Source of the DNA: Thiodiazotropha sp040506975
GTDB taxonomy: Bacteria > Pseudomonadota > Gammaproteobacteria > Chromatiales > Chromatiaceae
Direction of reading: 5' to 3'
Length of the DNA: 64,000 nt
NCBI GenBank assembly: GCA_965211775.1
Contig: OZ242974.1
Span: forward strand, 2,666,001-2,730,000
A program made the position numbers and the translations under genes. A model generated the notes under the pieces. The model ran no database searches. It saw nothing but the letters and a program-made list of their open reading frames with translations, and was not told where the DNA came from. This document shows positions 52,284 to 61,592 of the stretch, in pieces; within the stretch, counting starts at the first letter, position 1, and the number at the start of each line of letters is the position of its first letter.

Positions 52284-54389
52284 CTAGCCGATCCTGGGCA
52301 GGTAGATCTGAAATCGCGTACCTGCACCGCTATTCGATGTACAGTTGATGGAACCGGAAAGCTCATCGATGAGATTTTTAACGATGGTAAGCCCCAAACC
52401 GGAGTGGGAGTTGTCTTTGGTGGTTGTAACCGGGGTGAATAACTGGTCCATAATCTCTTTGTCTATTCCTGGGCCATCGTCAGTAATCTGAATTTCAATG
52501 TGTTGTTTGCCATTTATATAGGCATTGGCGCGGGTTTCAATACCTAGTTTTCCCCCTTCCGGCATGGCTTCGACAGCATTTTTTATCAAATTGGTCAGTA
52601 TCTGCTTGATATGACCCCGCTGTGTGTCAAGATGGGGCAGGTTCGAGTCAAGATCAAGTTCGGTGGATATATTGTGCATGGGAAACAGCGAGGATTGAAA
52701 TAATTTGTACAGATCCTGTATGAGTTGGTTGATGTCGACGCTTTTTGTCTGTTGCTCGAGTTCATCGGGAATATCACGAATACGTAGTATGATCTTGCCG
52801 ACCCTTGCAATTTCTTCCTTGGTAATATTCAGTTCTTCGGTTGCTTCATGATCCTCGCCAAGTTTCATGCCGAGAATGTGCAGGTAGTTGTTGATGATTC
52901 CGAGTGGGTTGTTCGCCTCATGTACGACCTTCCGCGCCTCGAGATGAAAAGTGGCCCGCTCGTCTTCAATCATCTGCTGTTGATGGGAGAGCATGTTCTG
53001 TTGCCGCTGGAGCATTTCCGCGGCCTCCCCGGCAAAAAGCGTGAGTAGCTGCTGTTGCCCGTCAAGTTCCTCCCACTGATCCTGGTTGATGCCGATGGCG
53101 ATCAATCCGATCCGGGATTGACGGGTGCTCAACGGCAGGTAGAGCAGGGCTTCTTTGTTCAGAAAGCGCGCCAATTGGCGATCCACGATACTCACCAGCG
53201 CCAGATTCTCATCACCCTCTGAATAGCGGGAGCTTTTTTGATTGAAGGCAGTGGCGGCCAGGCTGCGTTCGGCTTCAACCGAAATCGTGATTTCTTCCAA
53301 CAGTGCATTGTTATGGGCTGTTGGGCTGATCGGGCTTAGCGTCTTCCCATCCTGATTGAGTATCAGGTAGCAGACCTGTTGAATGCCGAAGAGCAGATCG
53401 AGATCGCGCTGAATCTGTTGCATCGTGGCGATCACGTCCGGTGTTTCCGGTATAGCTTCCAAACCGCCGCCGAATAGGGCAGCCTGTTTGATGCGTTCCG
53501 CCAGAGCCTGCCGATGATCCTGTGCCTGTTTTTCGGTTTTCTGTCTGGGCAGGGTAATGCCGAGACTTCGCGCCGCTTTGGCTGCCTTATCCCTGGCATC
53601 CCGGATTAACTCTTCCACGATTGTCTGATTCAGCCCGAACAGGGTATCGGCACGCGCCAGGACCTCATTTTCCAGTTTGTCGCTGCTGTCGGAGAGGTGG
53701 CTTGCAAGATTGACCAGTTTTACCAAGTGCGAGCAGTCGAGAATATTATCTGCAGGTTCGTGCTGGTAGAGCACTGCGTCAGCCAGGAAGGATTGCAGGT
53801 CCCAGCTTTCTATCATGTGTGATCCGATCTGTGGCGACGAATAGTCGAACTTCTCAATCTCCGCCTTGACCAGCGACTCCCCTGTCAAGCCCTGTTCGAG
53901 CATGGCCCCGTACTCATCGGGAGAGGCCTGCAGTAAAGCCAGCTGTCCCAGTCGATGCAGGAGTCCCGCAAGATAGGCCTCATCGGGTGACCGGTATGTG
54001 GTCAGGTCCGCCAATGCCTTTGCTGTTTGTGCGCATATCAGTGACTGAAACCAGATTTCGTCAAGGGCTTGTCCAGCCTGTTTACTTAGCTGGTTGAAAA
54101 ACTGCTGGACCGCGCTGTTGATGGCGATTGTCCTGACGCTGCGGATACCAAGCACCACCAACAGTCGCTGGATATCGCTGATTTCCTGCCATTGACGATA
54201 GAAAGGTGAGTTGGCTGCCGTGATGACCTTGGAAGAGACGCCAGCGTCTTTCTCTATCGTTTCGGCCAGATGCTTGAAACTCACATCGGAGTTGTTGCAG
54301 CTATCGATGAGCTCGATAAGGATTGCTGGCGGGCTGGGAAGATTGCTGAATCTTCCTATGGGTCGCTTTTGTTCCGATTGAGTAGGCAC
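52284..54389 (-). CDS. HDOD-GAF sensor histidine kinase
   Basis: A 701-residue soluble kinase with an unusual layout. The N-terminal HDOD domain (about residues 12-205) starts LPSPPAILIELI and has AYLAGLLHRLGQLALL. A GAF-like domain lies at about 320-460. The kinase core has VVHEANNPLGIINNYL (phosphoacceptor His near residue 490), NLIKNAVEAMPEGG, DDGPGIDKE and SGLGLTIVKNL. No transmembrane segment is seen. It is the first gene of a two-gene unit with the receiver-PAS-GGDEF-EAL protein. It reads away from the fliL operon, with the shared upstream region between them. Confidence 0.9.
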   Translation of the reverse strand: MPTQSEQKRPIGRFSNLPSPPAILIELIDSCNNSDVSFKHLAETIEKDAGVSSKVITAANSPFYRQWQEISDIQRLLVVLGIRSVRTIAINSAVQQFFNQLSKQAGQALDEIWFQSLICAQTAKALADLTTYRSPDEAYLAGLLHRLGQLALLQASPDEYGAMLEQGLTGESLVKAEIEKFDYSSPQIGSHMIESWDLQSFLADAVLYQHEPADNILDCSHLVKLVNLASHLSDSSDKLENEVLARADTLFGLNQTIVEELIRDARDKAAKAARSLGITLPRQKTEKQAQDHRQALAERIKQAALFGGGLEAIPETPDVIATMQQIQRDLDLLFGIQQVCYLILNQDGKTLSPISPTAHNNALLEEITISVEAERSLAATAFNQKSSRYSEGDENLALVSIVDRQLARFLNKEALLYLPLSTRQSRIGLIAIGINQDQWEELDGQQQLLTLFAGEAAEMLQRQQNMLSHQQQMIEDERATFHLEARKVVHEANNPLGIINNYLHILGMKLGEDHEATEELNITKEEIARVGKIILRIRDIPDELEQQTKSVDINQLIQDLYKLFQSSLFPMHNISTELDLDSNLPHLDTQRGHIKQILTNLIKNAVEAMPEGGKLGIETRANAYINGKQHIEIQITDDGPGIDKEIMDQLFTPVTTTKDNSHSGLGLTIVKNLIDELSGSINCTSNSGAGTRFQIYLPRIG

Positions 54390-54649
54390 GGAAATCCTAA
54401 AAATATTATTTATTAACAGCTGGTTATCGGACTAATTAATAGCACTTAATTAGTTACTGTTAAAGCTATTTTACTAAAAAGTCCTTAATTCATGTATGGC
54501 TTTCTGTCTCGGATGACGCCCATATGCCGAAACCGGGCATGTCGAATTTTTGCCTTGCGCAGGAATTCTGGCGAGTCAATATTTTGTCTCTATTTAAAGA
54601 TATATTTATAACTGTATGAATAAAAAGGAAATAATTTATTTTTATCGAG

Positions 54650-54665
54650 TGGCATTCATATTGCG
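54650..54665 (+). promoter_or_regulatory. Sigma-54-type promoter before fliL
   Basis: TGGCATTCATATTGCG matches the -24/-12 pattern, with GG and GC separated by exactly ten bases. It ends 33 bases before the fliL start. Sigma-54 control of flagellar operons is common in gammaproteobacteria. The rest of the 309-bp gap is A+T-rich without a gene. Confidence 0.7.
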
Positions 54666-54698
54666 TTCAAATAGGATGTAAATCTTGAGGGTGGCATT

Positions 54699-55220
54699 AT
54701 GGCAGACGAACAAGCAGCAGAAGAACTCGATTTAGGCGAAGAGAAATCGGGTAAGTCAAAGCTCATTATCATCATTGCAATCGTTACCGTTTTACTGATT
54801 GGTGGCGGTGTTGCCGCCTATTTTCTCCTGATGGGGGACGATGAAGCGGTCGATGAGAAAGATCCCGCGTCGTCTGAGCAAGCGGCCGAAACTGAAGAAC
54901 CGCTGAGTCCAGCCCGTTATATCGAGCTGAAGCCGCCCTTTGTCGTCAACCTGCCGGGTCGCCCAAGTCTGCTGCAGATCGGCGTCAGTGTCAGGGTCCG
55001 ATCCGACGAGATGGTCGAATTTATCAAACACAATGATCCGATGATTCGCCACAACCTTTTAGACCTGCTCTCGGGTGCGGATGCCAAAGCCCTCAAGGCG
55101 CGTGAGACAAAGGAGAGCCTGCAGCGGGAGATGCTCAAGGAACTCAATCGGGTTGTCACTGAGTTAAAGGGGCCCGGGGAAGTTGAAGCCCTCTATTTCA
55201 CCAGTTTTGTAATGCAATAA
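54699..55220 (+). CDS. fliL: Flagellar basal body-associated protein FliL
   Basis: A 173-residue protein that surrounds the stator units of the flagellar motor. It has an acidic cytoplasmic N-terminus, one membrane helix (about residues 22-44) and a periplasmic domain with RYIELKPPFVVNL, the typical FliL strand. TTGAGGG lies before the ATG. It is the first gene of the fli operon and is followed by fliM after five bases. Confidence 0.93.
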   Translation: MADEQAAEELDLGEEKSGKSKLIIIIAIVTVLLIGGGVAAYFLLMGDDEAVDEKDPASSEQAAETEEPLSPARYIELKPPFVVNLPGRPSLLQIGVSVRVRSDEMVEFIKHNDPMIRHNLLDLLSGADAKALKARETKESLQREMLKELNRVVTELKGPGEVEALYFTSFVMQ

Positions 55221-55225
55221 TCATC

Positions 55226-56266
55226 ATGAGCGCCAACGACTTACTTTCACAAGAAGAGATCGACGCCCTATTGCACGGGGTCGATAACGGTGATGTCGCG
55301 ACAGAAACGGACGTGGCCGATGCCGGTGGTGTCAACTCCTATGACTTCACCAGCCAGGACCGTATCGTTCGCGGACGCCTGCCCACGTTGGAGATGATCA
55401 ATGAGCGATTTGCGCGTCTGTTCCGTACCAGCCTTTTCAATATGCTTCGACGCACGGCTGATCTCTCAGTATCCGGGATCCAGATGCAGAAGTTTTCCGA
55501 GTTTGTGCATAGCCTGTTTGTTCCCACCAGCCTGAATATGATCCGGGTACCGCCACTCCGGGGAAAAGGGCTGTTCGTGATCGATCCCAAGTTGGTCTTC
55601 AGTGTCGTGGATAACTATTTTGGCGGATCCGGGCGATTCCATACCAAGATCGAAGGACGTGACTTCACACCGACGGAAAACCGGGTCATTCAACTTCTTT
55701 TGAACAGGGCATTCGAGGATTTGGAAGTCGCCTGGAAACCAGTATTCCAGGTTAAATTCGAGTACAGCGGTTCAGAGGTCAACCCTCAGTTCGCCAATAT
55801 CGTGAGCCCGTCAGAGGTGGTGGTAGTGACATCTTTTCACGTCGATCTGGAAAGTGGCGGCGGTGATTTCCATGTCTGCATGCCGTACTCGATGCTCGAA
55901 CCGATACGTGAATTGCTTGATGCGGGGGTTCAGAGTGATCGAGGTGAAAGGGACGAACGGTGGGAACGTTCACTCAAGGAGGAGATCCTGGCTGCGAAGA
56001 TTGAACTCTCCAGCATTCTCACCGAGGTGCAGATAAGTGTCAAAGAACTGTCTGAGTTGAAAGAGGGGGACATCATACCCATCGAGATGCCGGAAGAGGT
56101 TGAGGTTGAAGCTGCCGATGTCCCTGTCTTCAAAGCCAAATTGGGCGTTGCCGACGGCAATTATGCCTTGAAGATCAACAACTGGATTCAACAGAATCGG
56201 CGCAAAGGTCTGCACGATTATCTGGAAATGGAAAGAAAAGCGGTGCAGAACGCGAATGGCGAATAA
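55226..56266 (+). CDS. fliM: Flagellar motor switch protein FliM
   Basis: A 346-residue C-ring protein. The N-terminal LSQEEIDALLHG is the CheY-P binding peptide. The middle domain includes RFARLFRTSLFNMLRR and the GGxG-type segment NYFGGSGRFHTK. The C-terminal SpoA domain binds FliN. Complete and typical in length. Confidence 0.97.
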   Translation: MSANDLLSQEEIDALLHGVDNGDVATETDVADAGGVNSYDFTSQDRIVRGRLPTLEMINERFARLFRTSLFNMLRRTADLSVSGIQMQKFSEFVHSLFVPTSLNMIRVPPLRGKGLFVIDPKLVFSVVDNYFGGSGRFHTKIEGRDFTPTENRVIQLLLNRAFEDLEVAWKPVFQVKFEYSGSEVNPQFANIVSPSEVVVVTSFHVDLESGGGDFHVCMPYSMLEPIRELLDAGVQSDRGERDERWERSLKEEILAAKIELSSILTEVQISVKELSELKEGDIIPIEMPEEVEVEAADVPVFKAKLGVADGNYALKINNWIQQNRRKGLHDYLEMERKAVQNANGE

Positions 56267-56333
56267 GTGGATAGCCGATACGGTGAATCAGCTGTGAATA
56301 ACAGCGGAATGGTACCCCAAGAGGGCGTAAAAA

Positions 56334-56738
56334 ATGAGTGAAGAGAAAATGAGTGATCCGAACGAAGCATTGGCGGATGAATGGGCCGCGGCACTGGACG
56401 AACAGGTCGATAAGGAAAGTGATGATAAGGCTGCCGCCGCCTCTTTCGATGAACTGCAGGATGAGCCCGGAAACGATGCCGTGAATATGGATGCGATCCT
56501 GGATGTGCCGGTTACCATCTCGATGGAGATTGGCCGCACCAAGATTAATATCCGCAACTTGCTGCAATTGAATCAGGGTTCTGTCGTCGAATTGGATCGA
56601 TTGGCGGGTGAGCCGATGGACGTATTGGTCAACGGTACGCTGATCGCCCAGGGCGAGGTTGTTGTAGTAAACGAAAAGTTCGGTCTCAGGTTGACCGATA
56701 TTATCAGTCCCTCGGAGCGGGTGAAGAGGATCAGTTGA
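56334..56738 (+). CDS. fliN: Flagellar motor switch protein FliN
   Basis: A 134-residue C-ring protein with an acidic, variable N-terminus and a C-terminal SpoA domain: VPVTISMEIGRTKI, LLQLNQGSVVELDRLAGEPMDVLVNG and GLRLTDIISPSERVKRI. ATG 56334 is chosen; ATG 56349 is possible. The stop overlaps the fliO start. Confidence 0.96.
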   Translation: MSEEKMSDPNEALADEWAAALDEQVDKESDDKAAAASFDELQDEPGNDAVNMDAILDVPVTISMEIGRTKINIRNLLQLNQGSVVELDRLAGEPMDVLVNGTLIAQGEVVVVNEKFGLRLTDIISPSERVKRIS

Positions 56739-57142
56739 TGTGCCGTTGGCCCTTCATCACCCTTCTGTTCAGCCATTCACTATACGCAGCCGATACTGCG
56801 CAGAAACAGCTGGGTGTCAATGTCTCCCCCTTGGGTGCCGACAGCCTGCTGAGTACCGTCGGCGGTCTGTTATTGGTGCTCGGAATCATCATTGGCGGGG
56901 CCTGGCTGTTCAAGCGCTATGCGCAAATGCCAATGGGCGGAAAGGGAATGGTGCGAGTCGTTGGAGGGGCTTCGGTAGGAACCCGTGAACGTGTGATCGT
57001 TGTGGAGGTCGATAATCAGCGGTTGCTGCTTGGCGTGGCGCCGGGCCAAGTGCGTACTCTGCATATCCTGCAAGGATCAGGGCCGGGTTTTCAAAACTAT
57101 TTGGATAATGAAAAGGGCAGCGGTCAGGAGCGGAAGCAATGA
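56738..57142 (+). CDS. fliO: Flagellar biosynthesis protein FliO
   Basis: A 134-residue membrane protein that helps assemble FliP. A signal-like N-terminus is followed by one membrane helix (about residues 43-62, LLLVLGIIIGGAWLFKRY) and a short domain with VVGGASVGTRERVIVVEV, typical of FliO. It starts at the last base of the fliN stop and overlaps fliP by ATGA. Confidence 0.92.
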   Translation: MCRWPFITLLFSHSLYAADTAQKQLGVNVSPLGADSLLSTVGGLLLVLGIIIGGAWLFKRYAQMPMGGKGMVRVVGGASVGTRERVIVVEVDNQRLLLGVAPGQVRTLHILQGSGPGFQNYLDNEKGSGQERKQ

Positions 57143-57873
57143 GGGCCTGGCTGTTAATCATCGGCCTTATAAGCAGCACCTTGCTGCAGGCAGCGCCGGG
57201 TGTCGATGCGTTTACGGTGGCATCGGATGGCGAGGGCGGTCAAACCTATACCCTGACTATCCAGATCCTGCTCTTCATGACCGCGATGACGCTGTTGCCG
57301 GGCGCTTTGATGATGATGACCTCTTTTGCCCGGATCATCATTGTCCTGGCCATACTCAGGCAGGCCCTGGGTACCCAGAACACACCCTCGAATCAGATAC
57401 TCATCGGATTGGCCCTGTTTCTTACCCTGTTTATCATGATGCCGGTCTTCACCGAGGTGAATGAGGTGGCGTTACAACCCTATCTGGCGGAAGAGATGAA
57501 TGCCACTCAGGCGCTACAGGCCGCCTCCGAGCCGGTGAAATCATTCATGATCGCGCAGACGCGTGAGGATGACCTGGCACTGTTCGCGCGCATCGGCGAT
57601 TTCAGTGAGCTCGCGGAGCCCGACGATGTGCCATTCAGTCTGCTGCTTCCCTCGTTTGCCACCAGTGAATTGAAAACCGGCTTCCAGATCGGTTTTCTGC
57701 TGTTTATACCGTTCCTGATCATCGACATTGTAGTAGCCAGTATATTGATGTCGATGGGCATGATGATGCTGTCACCCATGATTATATCCCTGCCGTTCAA
57801 GATTATGCTGTTTGTGCTGATCGATGGGTGGGCATTGGTATTTGGCACCTTGGCGGCGAGTTTTCAACTCTAA
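57139..57873 (+). CDS. fliP: Flagellar export gate protein FliP
   Basis: A 244-residue core component of the flagellar type III export gate. It has a signal peptide (MRAWLLIIGLISSTLLQAAPG) and four membrane segments. Conserved stretches are TLLPGALMMMTSFARIIIVL and DIVVASILMSMGMMMLSP. Full length. It pairs with FliQ and FliR to form the pore. Confidence 0.97.
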   Translation: MRAWLLIIGLISSTLLQAAPGVDAFTVASDGEGGQTYTLTIQILLFMTAMTLLPGALMMMTSFARIIIVLAILRQALGTQNTPSNQILIGLALFLTLFIMMPVFTEVNEVALQPYLAEEMNATQALQAASEPVKSFMIAQTREDDLALFARIGDFSELAEPDDVPFSLLLPSFATSELKTGFQIGFLLFIPFLIIDIVVASILMSMGMMMLSPMIISLPFKIMLFVLIDGWALVFGTLAASFQL

Positions 57874-57885
57874 GGGAGAGGGTAT

Positions 57886-58155
57886 ATGAGTCCGGATACC
57901 GTAATGTCGATAGGACAAAATGCACTTGAAGTGATTGGCATACTGGCCGGATTGGTTTTACTGCCTGCGCTGGCGGTGGGTTTGATTATCGCCATGTTTC
58001 AGGCCGCAACCCAGATCAACGAGATGACATTGACCTTCATTCCCAAGCTGGTGGTCGTGGGCGTGGTGCTGATGTTCGCAGGCAACTGGATGTTGCACCT
58101 ACTGATGAATTTTTCCATGAATCTGATTGAGAGCATTCCTGAGCTGCTTTTTTAA
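57886..58155 (+). CDS. fliQ: Flagellar export gate protein FliQ
   Basis: An 89-residue protein with two membrane helices, typical of FliQ. LPALAVGLIIAMFQAATQINEMTLTFIPK is the family core. It lies between fliP and the broken fliR. Confidence 0.96.
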   Translation: MSPDTVMSIGQNALEVIGILAGLVLLPALAVGLIIAMFQAATQINEMTLTFIPKLVVVGVVLMFAGNWMLHLLMNFSMNLIESIPELLF

Positions 58156-58420
58156 GCCTTGCATAGCAAAACGTATTTATGAGGCACTTTTGGAAACATC
58201 ATGATCTTCAACGAAGCGCAGTTCAATACCTGGTTGGCGGCCTATCTTTGGCCGATGGTGCGCATCAGCGCCATGCTGGTGGCGATACCGCTGTTCAGTT
58301 CGCGTCAGATACCGGCGCGGTTTCGGCTCTTTATGATGATCCTGATTACCTTGCTGATTGCACCGACGCTGCCGCCCCAACCCCAGGCGGATGTGCTGAG
58401 CCATACCGGTTTTATCATTT

Positions 58421-59438
58421 CCTGATTACCCCTGAGGCTCAGCTATTGAGCCTGTGGTGCAAGCATAATGGAACCTACTGAATAAAAGAGGATTTCATCA
58501 TGCCGAGAAATACCATTCAATTTCAAAAAGGCCTTGGTTTGCACGATTTTCTGGAACAATATGGGACCGAGGATCAGTGTCGACAGGCATTGTATGATTT
58601 GCGCTGGCCGACGGGCTATGTCTGCCCTGAGTGCGGCAACACAACAGGCTGTGAACTCAAAAAGCGTCAGATATATCAATGTCACAAGTGCCATCATCAG
58701 ACTTCCCTGACCGCCGGCAGTATCTTCCATGGCACCAAGCTGCCGCTGAGAACGTGGTTTCTTGCGATCTATCTGTTGACCCAACGCAAGAAAAGTATCT
58801 CGGCGCTGCAACTTTCCCGCGAAATCGGGGTGAACTACAATACGGCCTGGCGACTCAAGCATAAGTTGATGCAGGTGATGATGGAACGTGAGCGTGGAAA
58901 AAAACTGGCCGGTCGCATCGAATTGGATGATGCTTATCTCGGAGGCGAGCAAGCCGGTAAGCGTGGTCGTGGGTCGCGCAACAAAATCCCTTTCGTAGCT
59001 GCTGTTGAGACGACGCGGGACGGCAGGCCCATGAAAATTCAACTGCGTCGTGTAAGGGGCTTCCGCAAACGTGAAATCGCCCGCTACGCCCGCTCCTGCT
59101 TGATGCCTGGCAGCGAAGTCTTTACCGATGGGCTTTGGTGCTTTAGTGGCGTGACAACCGCTGATTGCCATCATAACCCCATGGTGACGGGTGGTGGGCG
59201 CCAAAGTGTCCAGTATTCGTGCTTCAAATGGGTAAACACGATGTTGGGTAATGTCAAAAACAGTCTGTTGGGTACTTTTCATGCGATTCGAGATAAACAT
59301 GTGTCGCGTTATCTTGCTGAGTTCGAATATCGGTTTAACCGCCGTTTCGATTTACCCGCCATGATTGAACGATTGCTTTTTGCCGCTCTTCGCACTCCAC
59401 CTATACCATATCGCCTCTTGAGAATGGCTGAGGTTTAG
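58421..59438 (+). mobile_element. IS1595-family element copy 3, major part, split by an IS1380-family element
   Basis: The left end CCTGATTACCCCTGAGG is at 58421, in the opposite orientation to copies 1 and 2. The element stops at 59438 where an IS1380-family element enters; the last 11 bases of the right end are at 61011-61021. Together they make 1029 bp, the same as copies 1 and 2. An 8-bp target duplication TATCATTT is at 58413-58420 and 61022-61029. Confidence 0.95.
58500..59438 (+). CDS. IS1595-family (ISXO2-like) transposase, copy 3
   Basis: A 312-residue transposase with intact zinc ribbon and DDE residues, nearly identical to copies 1 and 2: Gln238 as in copy 2, Asp284 as in copy 1, and Ile instead of Met in the final TPPIPYR. 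The IS1380-family element inserted directly after its stop codon TAG (59436-59438), so the coding region is whole, but the right end of its element has been separated from it. Confidence 0.95.
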   Translation: MPRNTIQFQKGLGLHDFLEQYGTEDQCRQALYDLRWPTGYVCPECGNTTGCELKKRQIYQCHKCHHQTSLTAGSIFHGTKLPLRTWFLAIYLLTQRKKSISALQLSREIGVNYNTAWRLKHKLMQVMMERERGKKLAGRIELDDAYLGGEQAGKRGRGSRNKIPFVAAVETTRDGRPMKIQLRRVRGFRKREIARYARSCLMPGSEVFTDGLWCFSGVTTADCHHNPMVTGGGRQSVQYSCFKWVNTMLGNVKNSLLGTFHAIRDKHVSRYLAEFEYRFNRRFDLPAMIERLLFAALRTPPIPYRLLRMAEV

Positions 59439-61006
59439 CCCGCATGTTTCATCCGTTTTTAAATTTAGCCGGTGATATGGCCAAGCTTGGATGGTTTGCC
59501 CTCACTGGGAACCAAACCTCTATCAAGCCCTGATTTTCCACCCTCCGGGCAGACTCCCCCTTACCCCCATTGTTGATCAACGTGCCGGGGCAGCACTCTG
59601 CCGGGCTATCCCGGCTTGAGTCGTGCCGCCACCTGGAAAAACAGCGCCTGATAGGGATAGGTGCTGGAGAGCAGGAAGCGGATCCGTCGCGTGTTGCGAA
59701 TGATGACCGCCCCGATCTTGAACAGTTTGAGCCGGATCGTGGTCATCTGTGCACGCGCCAGTTCCGTGCCCTTCAGCGCGAGGCGCCGGATGGCCTCCAT
59801 CAGCACATAGGCCAGACTGGACAGCAGTAGACGAAACTGATTGGCCCACCAGTAATGCGCGCTGGTGCGATCGGCGAACAGCCCCAGTTGCTGCTCCTTG
59901 ATTCGGTTCTCCATGTCACCACGGGCGCAGTAGAGGTCATCGTAAAGGCGCTGTTTGTCGCCGGCCAGGTTGGTGACGATGAAGCGTGGATTTGGCCCCT
60001 TGTCGGTGACCTCCAGTTTGGTGATCACCTTGCGACGCGTCTTCCAGGTGCTGGCGGCATAGTGAAACTGAAAGAATTCCCGCATCTTCATGCCGGTTCG
60101 CTTCGCCAGTTCCTCAACCCACTGCATGGGCTCACGGATACACCGCAGCGAGGCGTCATTCTTGGCGATGCCCACGATATAGCCCACAGCGTTGCGCTCG
60201 CACCAGCTGAGCATGTGGTGACGGCAAAAGCCGCTATCGCCCCGAAAGATGATACGCACTTCAGGCCAAGCCCGGCGCAGGCGTTTGACCAACAGCGCCA
60301 GAATCGCCCAGGCATGCTTGGGCGCATCGATCCGGCTGGGCCGCAGATAACTCACCAGCAGTTGATCGCCACAAAAGACATACAGGGGCAGGAAGCAGTA
60401 GTGATCGTAGTAGCCGTGAAAGAAGCGGCCTTCCTGGCGGCCATGCACCGGATCATCCGTGGCGTCGAAATCCAGGATCAGCTCATCGGGTGGTGCATCA
60501 TATGAGGCAATGAACTGCTCGAGCAGTAGGTTGTGGACATCAACGGCAACCCGGCGATCGACCCGGTTCTCCAGCCGACAAAGTGTCGACTGGCTGCCCA
60601 GTACCTCCTCGCGTTCGATCGAGCTCTGTAGGGCCGGGTCGGTGCGTAGTGTCTGATGGTCGTTCAGATCTTCATAACCCAGGCAGAGCCCATAGACTCG
60701 CTGGCGCAACAGGCTCAACTGGCTGTGTTCAATATAGCGGGGATCTCGCGGGTCGGGGATGACCGCATCAACCGCCTCGAGCAATCCCAGACGCCTGTCG
60801 ATCTCACGCAGCAGCAACACGCCGCCGTCCGAGGTGATATCGCCACCGGAAAACTCGGCTTGAACCTTACGGCGTTTTAGGGCTGGAAAATCAAAGGCAG
60901 TCTGGGTACAGTTTGTCACAGGCAAAATCCTTTCGATTACAGTGTAAGCAACTGAATTATATCGAAGTATCAGGATTTTGCCTTTTTAATGCGTGAAATA
61001 TTGGGG
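59439..61006 (-). mobile_element. IS1380-family insertion sequence, copy 2 (1568 bp)
   Basis: Bounded by CCCGCATGTTTCATCC at the left and AATATTGGGG at the right, with 4-bp duplications TTAG at 59435-59438 and 61007-61010. Its length equals copy 1 at 26627-28194. It lies inside the right end of an IS1595-family element, showing that it arrived later. Confidence 0.94.
59606..60919 (-). CDS. IS1380-family transposase, copy 2
   Basis: A 437-residue transposase with the same DDE segments as copy 1 and an intact frame, starting at GTG 60919. Visible differences from copy 1 are Ser for Leu in KNDASLRC and Thr for Ala in KVITKLE. Confidence 0.95.
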   Translation of the reverse strand: MTNCTQTAFDFPALKRRKVQAEFSGGDITSDGGVLLLREIDRRLGLLEAVDAVIPDPRDPRYIEHSQLSLLRQRVYGLCLGYEDLNDHQTLRTDPALQSSIEREEVLGSQSTLCRLENRVDRRVAVDVHNLLLEQFIASYDAPPDELILDFDATDDPVHGRQEGRFFHGYYDHYCFLPLYVFCGDQLLVSYLRPSRIDAPKHAWAILALLVKRLRRAWPEVRIIFRGDSGFCRHHMLSWCERNAVGYIVGIAKNDASLRCIREPMQWVEELAKRTGMKMREFFQFHYAASTWKTRRKVITKLEVTDKGPNPRFIVTNLAGDKQRLYDDLYCARGDMENRIKEQQLGLFADRTSAHYWWANQFRLLLSSLAYVLMEAIRRLALKGTELARAQMTTIRLKLFKIGAVIIRNTRRIRFLLSSTYPYQALFFQVAARLKPG

Positions 61007-61010
61007 TTAG

Positions 61011-61021
61011 GGGTAATCAGG
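61011..61021 (+). mobile_element. IS1595-family element copy 3, detached right end
   Basis: GGGTAATCAGG is the right terminus of the split element. It is followed by the second copy of the TATCATTT duplication at 61022-61029. Confidence 0.9.
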
Positions 61022-61592
61022 TATCATTTTATTGCAGCAGATTCTGATTGGCGTGATGATGGGATTTATCCTGCAGATGGTATTCGGTGCGCTGGTATTC
61101 GGAGGGCAAGTGATCGCCTATAGCATGGGCCTGGGCTTCGCCTCCATGGTCGATCCGGCAAATGGGGTGCAGGTCCCGGTGGTGGCCCAATTCTATCTGA
61201 TACTCGCAACTCTGCTGTTCCTGATATTCAACGGACATCTTCTTTCTATAGAGTTGATCGCCGACAGTTTTGACACCATGCCGGTTGCGATGGATGGCCT
61301 CTCCCGAAACGGGCTGCTTGAAGTCGTTGCCTGGGGCAGCCGGCTGTTTACCGGCGGTCTGCTGATTGCACTACCCATTGTCGGGGCCATGCTGATGGTT
61401 AATATGGGCATGGGTGTGGTGATGCGTGCGGCGCCGCAGTTGAACATCTTTTCGATCGGCTTTCCAATTACCATGCTGCTCGGGTTTGCACTGATATGGG
61501 TCACCCTGCCGAACGTCTTCAGTGTCTTCAATGAACTCCTCGATGAGGCCTTTCAGCATCTGATGTCGACCCTTCGGGTGACGGGGTGAATC

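Larger units (their letters stand above)
58201..61589 (+). pseudogene. fliR: fliR, flagellar export gate protein, interrupted by nested insertion sequences
   Basis: The N-terminal part (58201-58420) encodes the first 73 residues starting MIFNEAQFNTWLAAYLWPMVRISAM. The C-terminal part resumes at 61030 with LQQILIGVMMGF and ends at 61589 with STLRVTG. Between lie an IS1595-family element, itself split by an IS1380-family element. Joining 58420 to 61030 gives a seamless 259-residue FliR, so no other damage has occurred. FliR is essential for flagellar export in well-studied bacteria, so this allele should block flagellum assembly. The inserted DNA may also reduce transcription of flhB and flhA. 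Confidence 0.95.
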
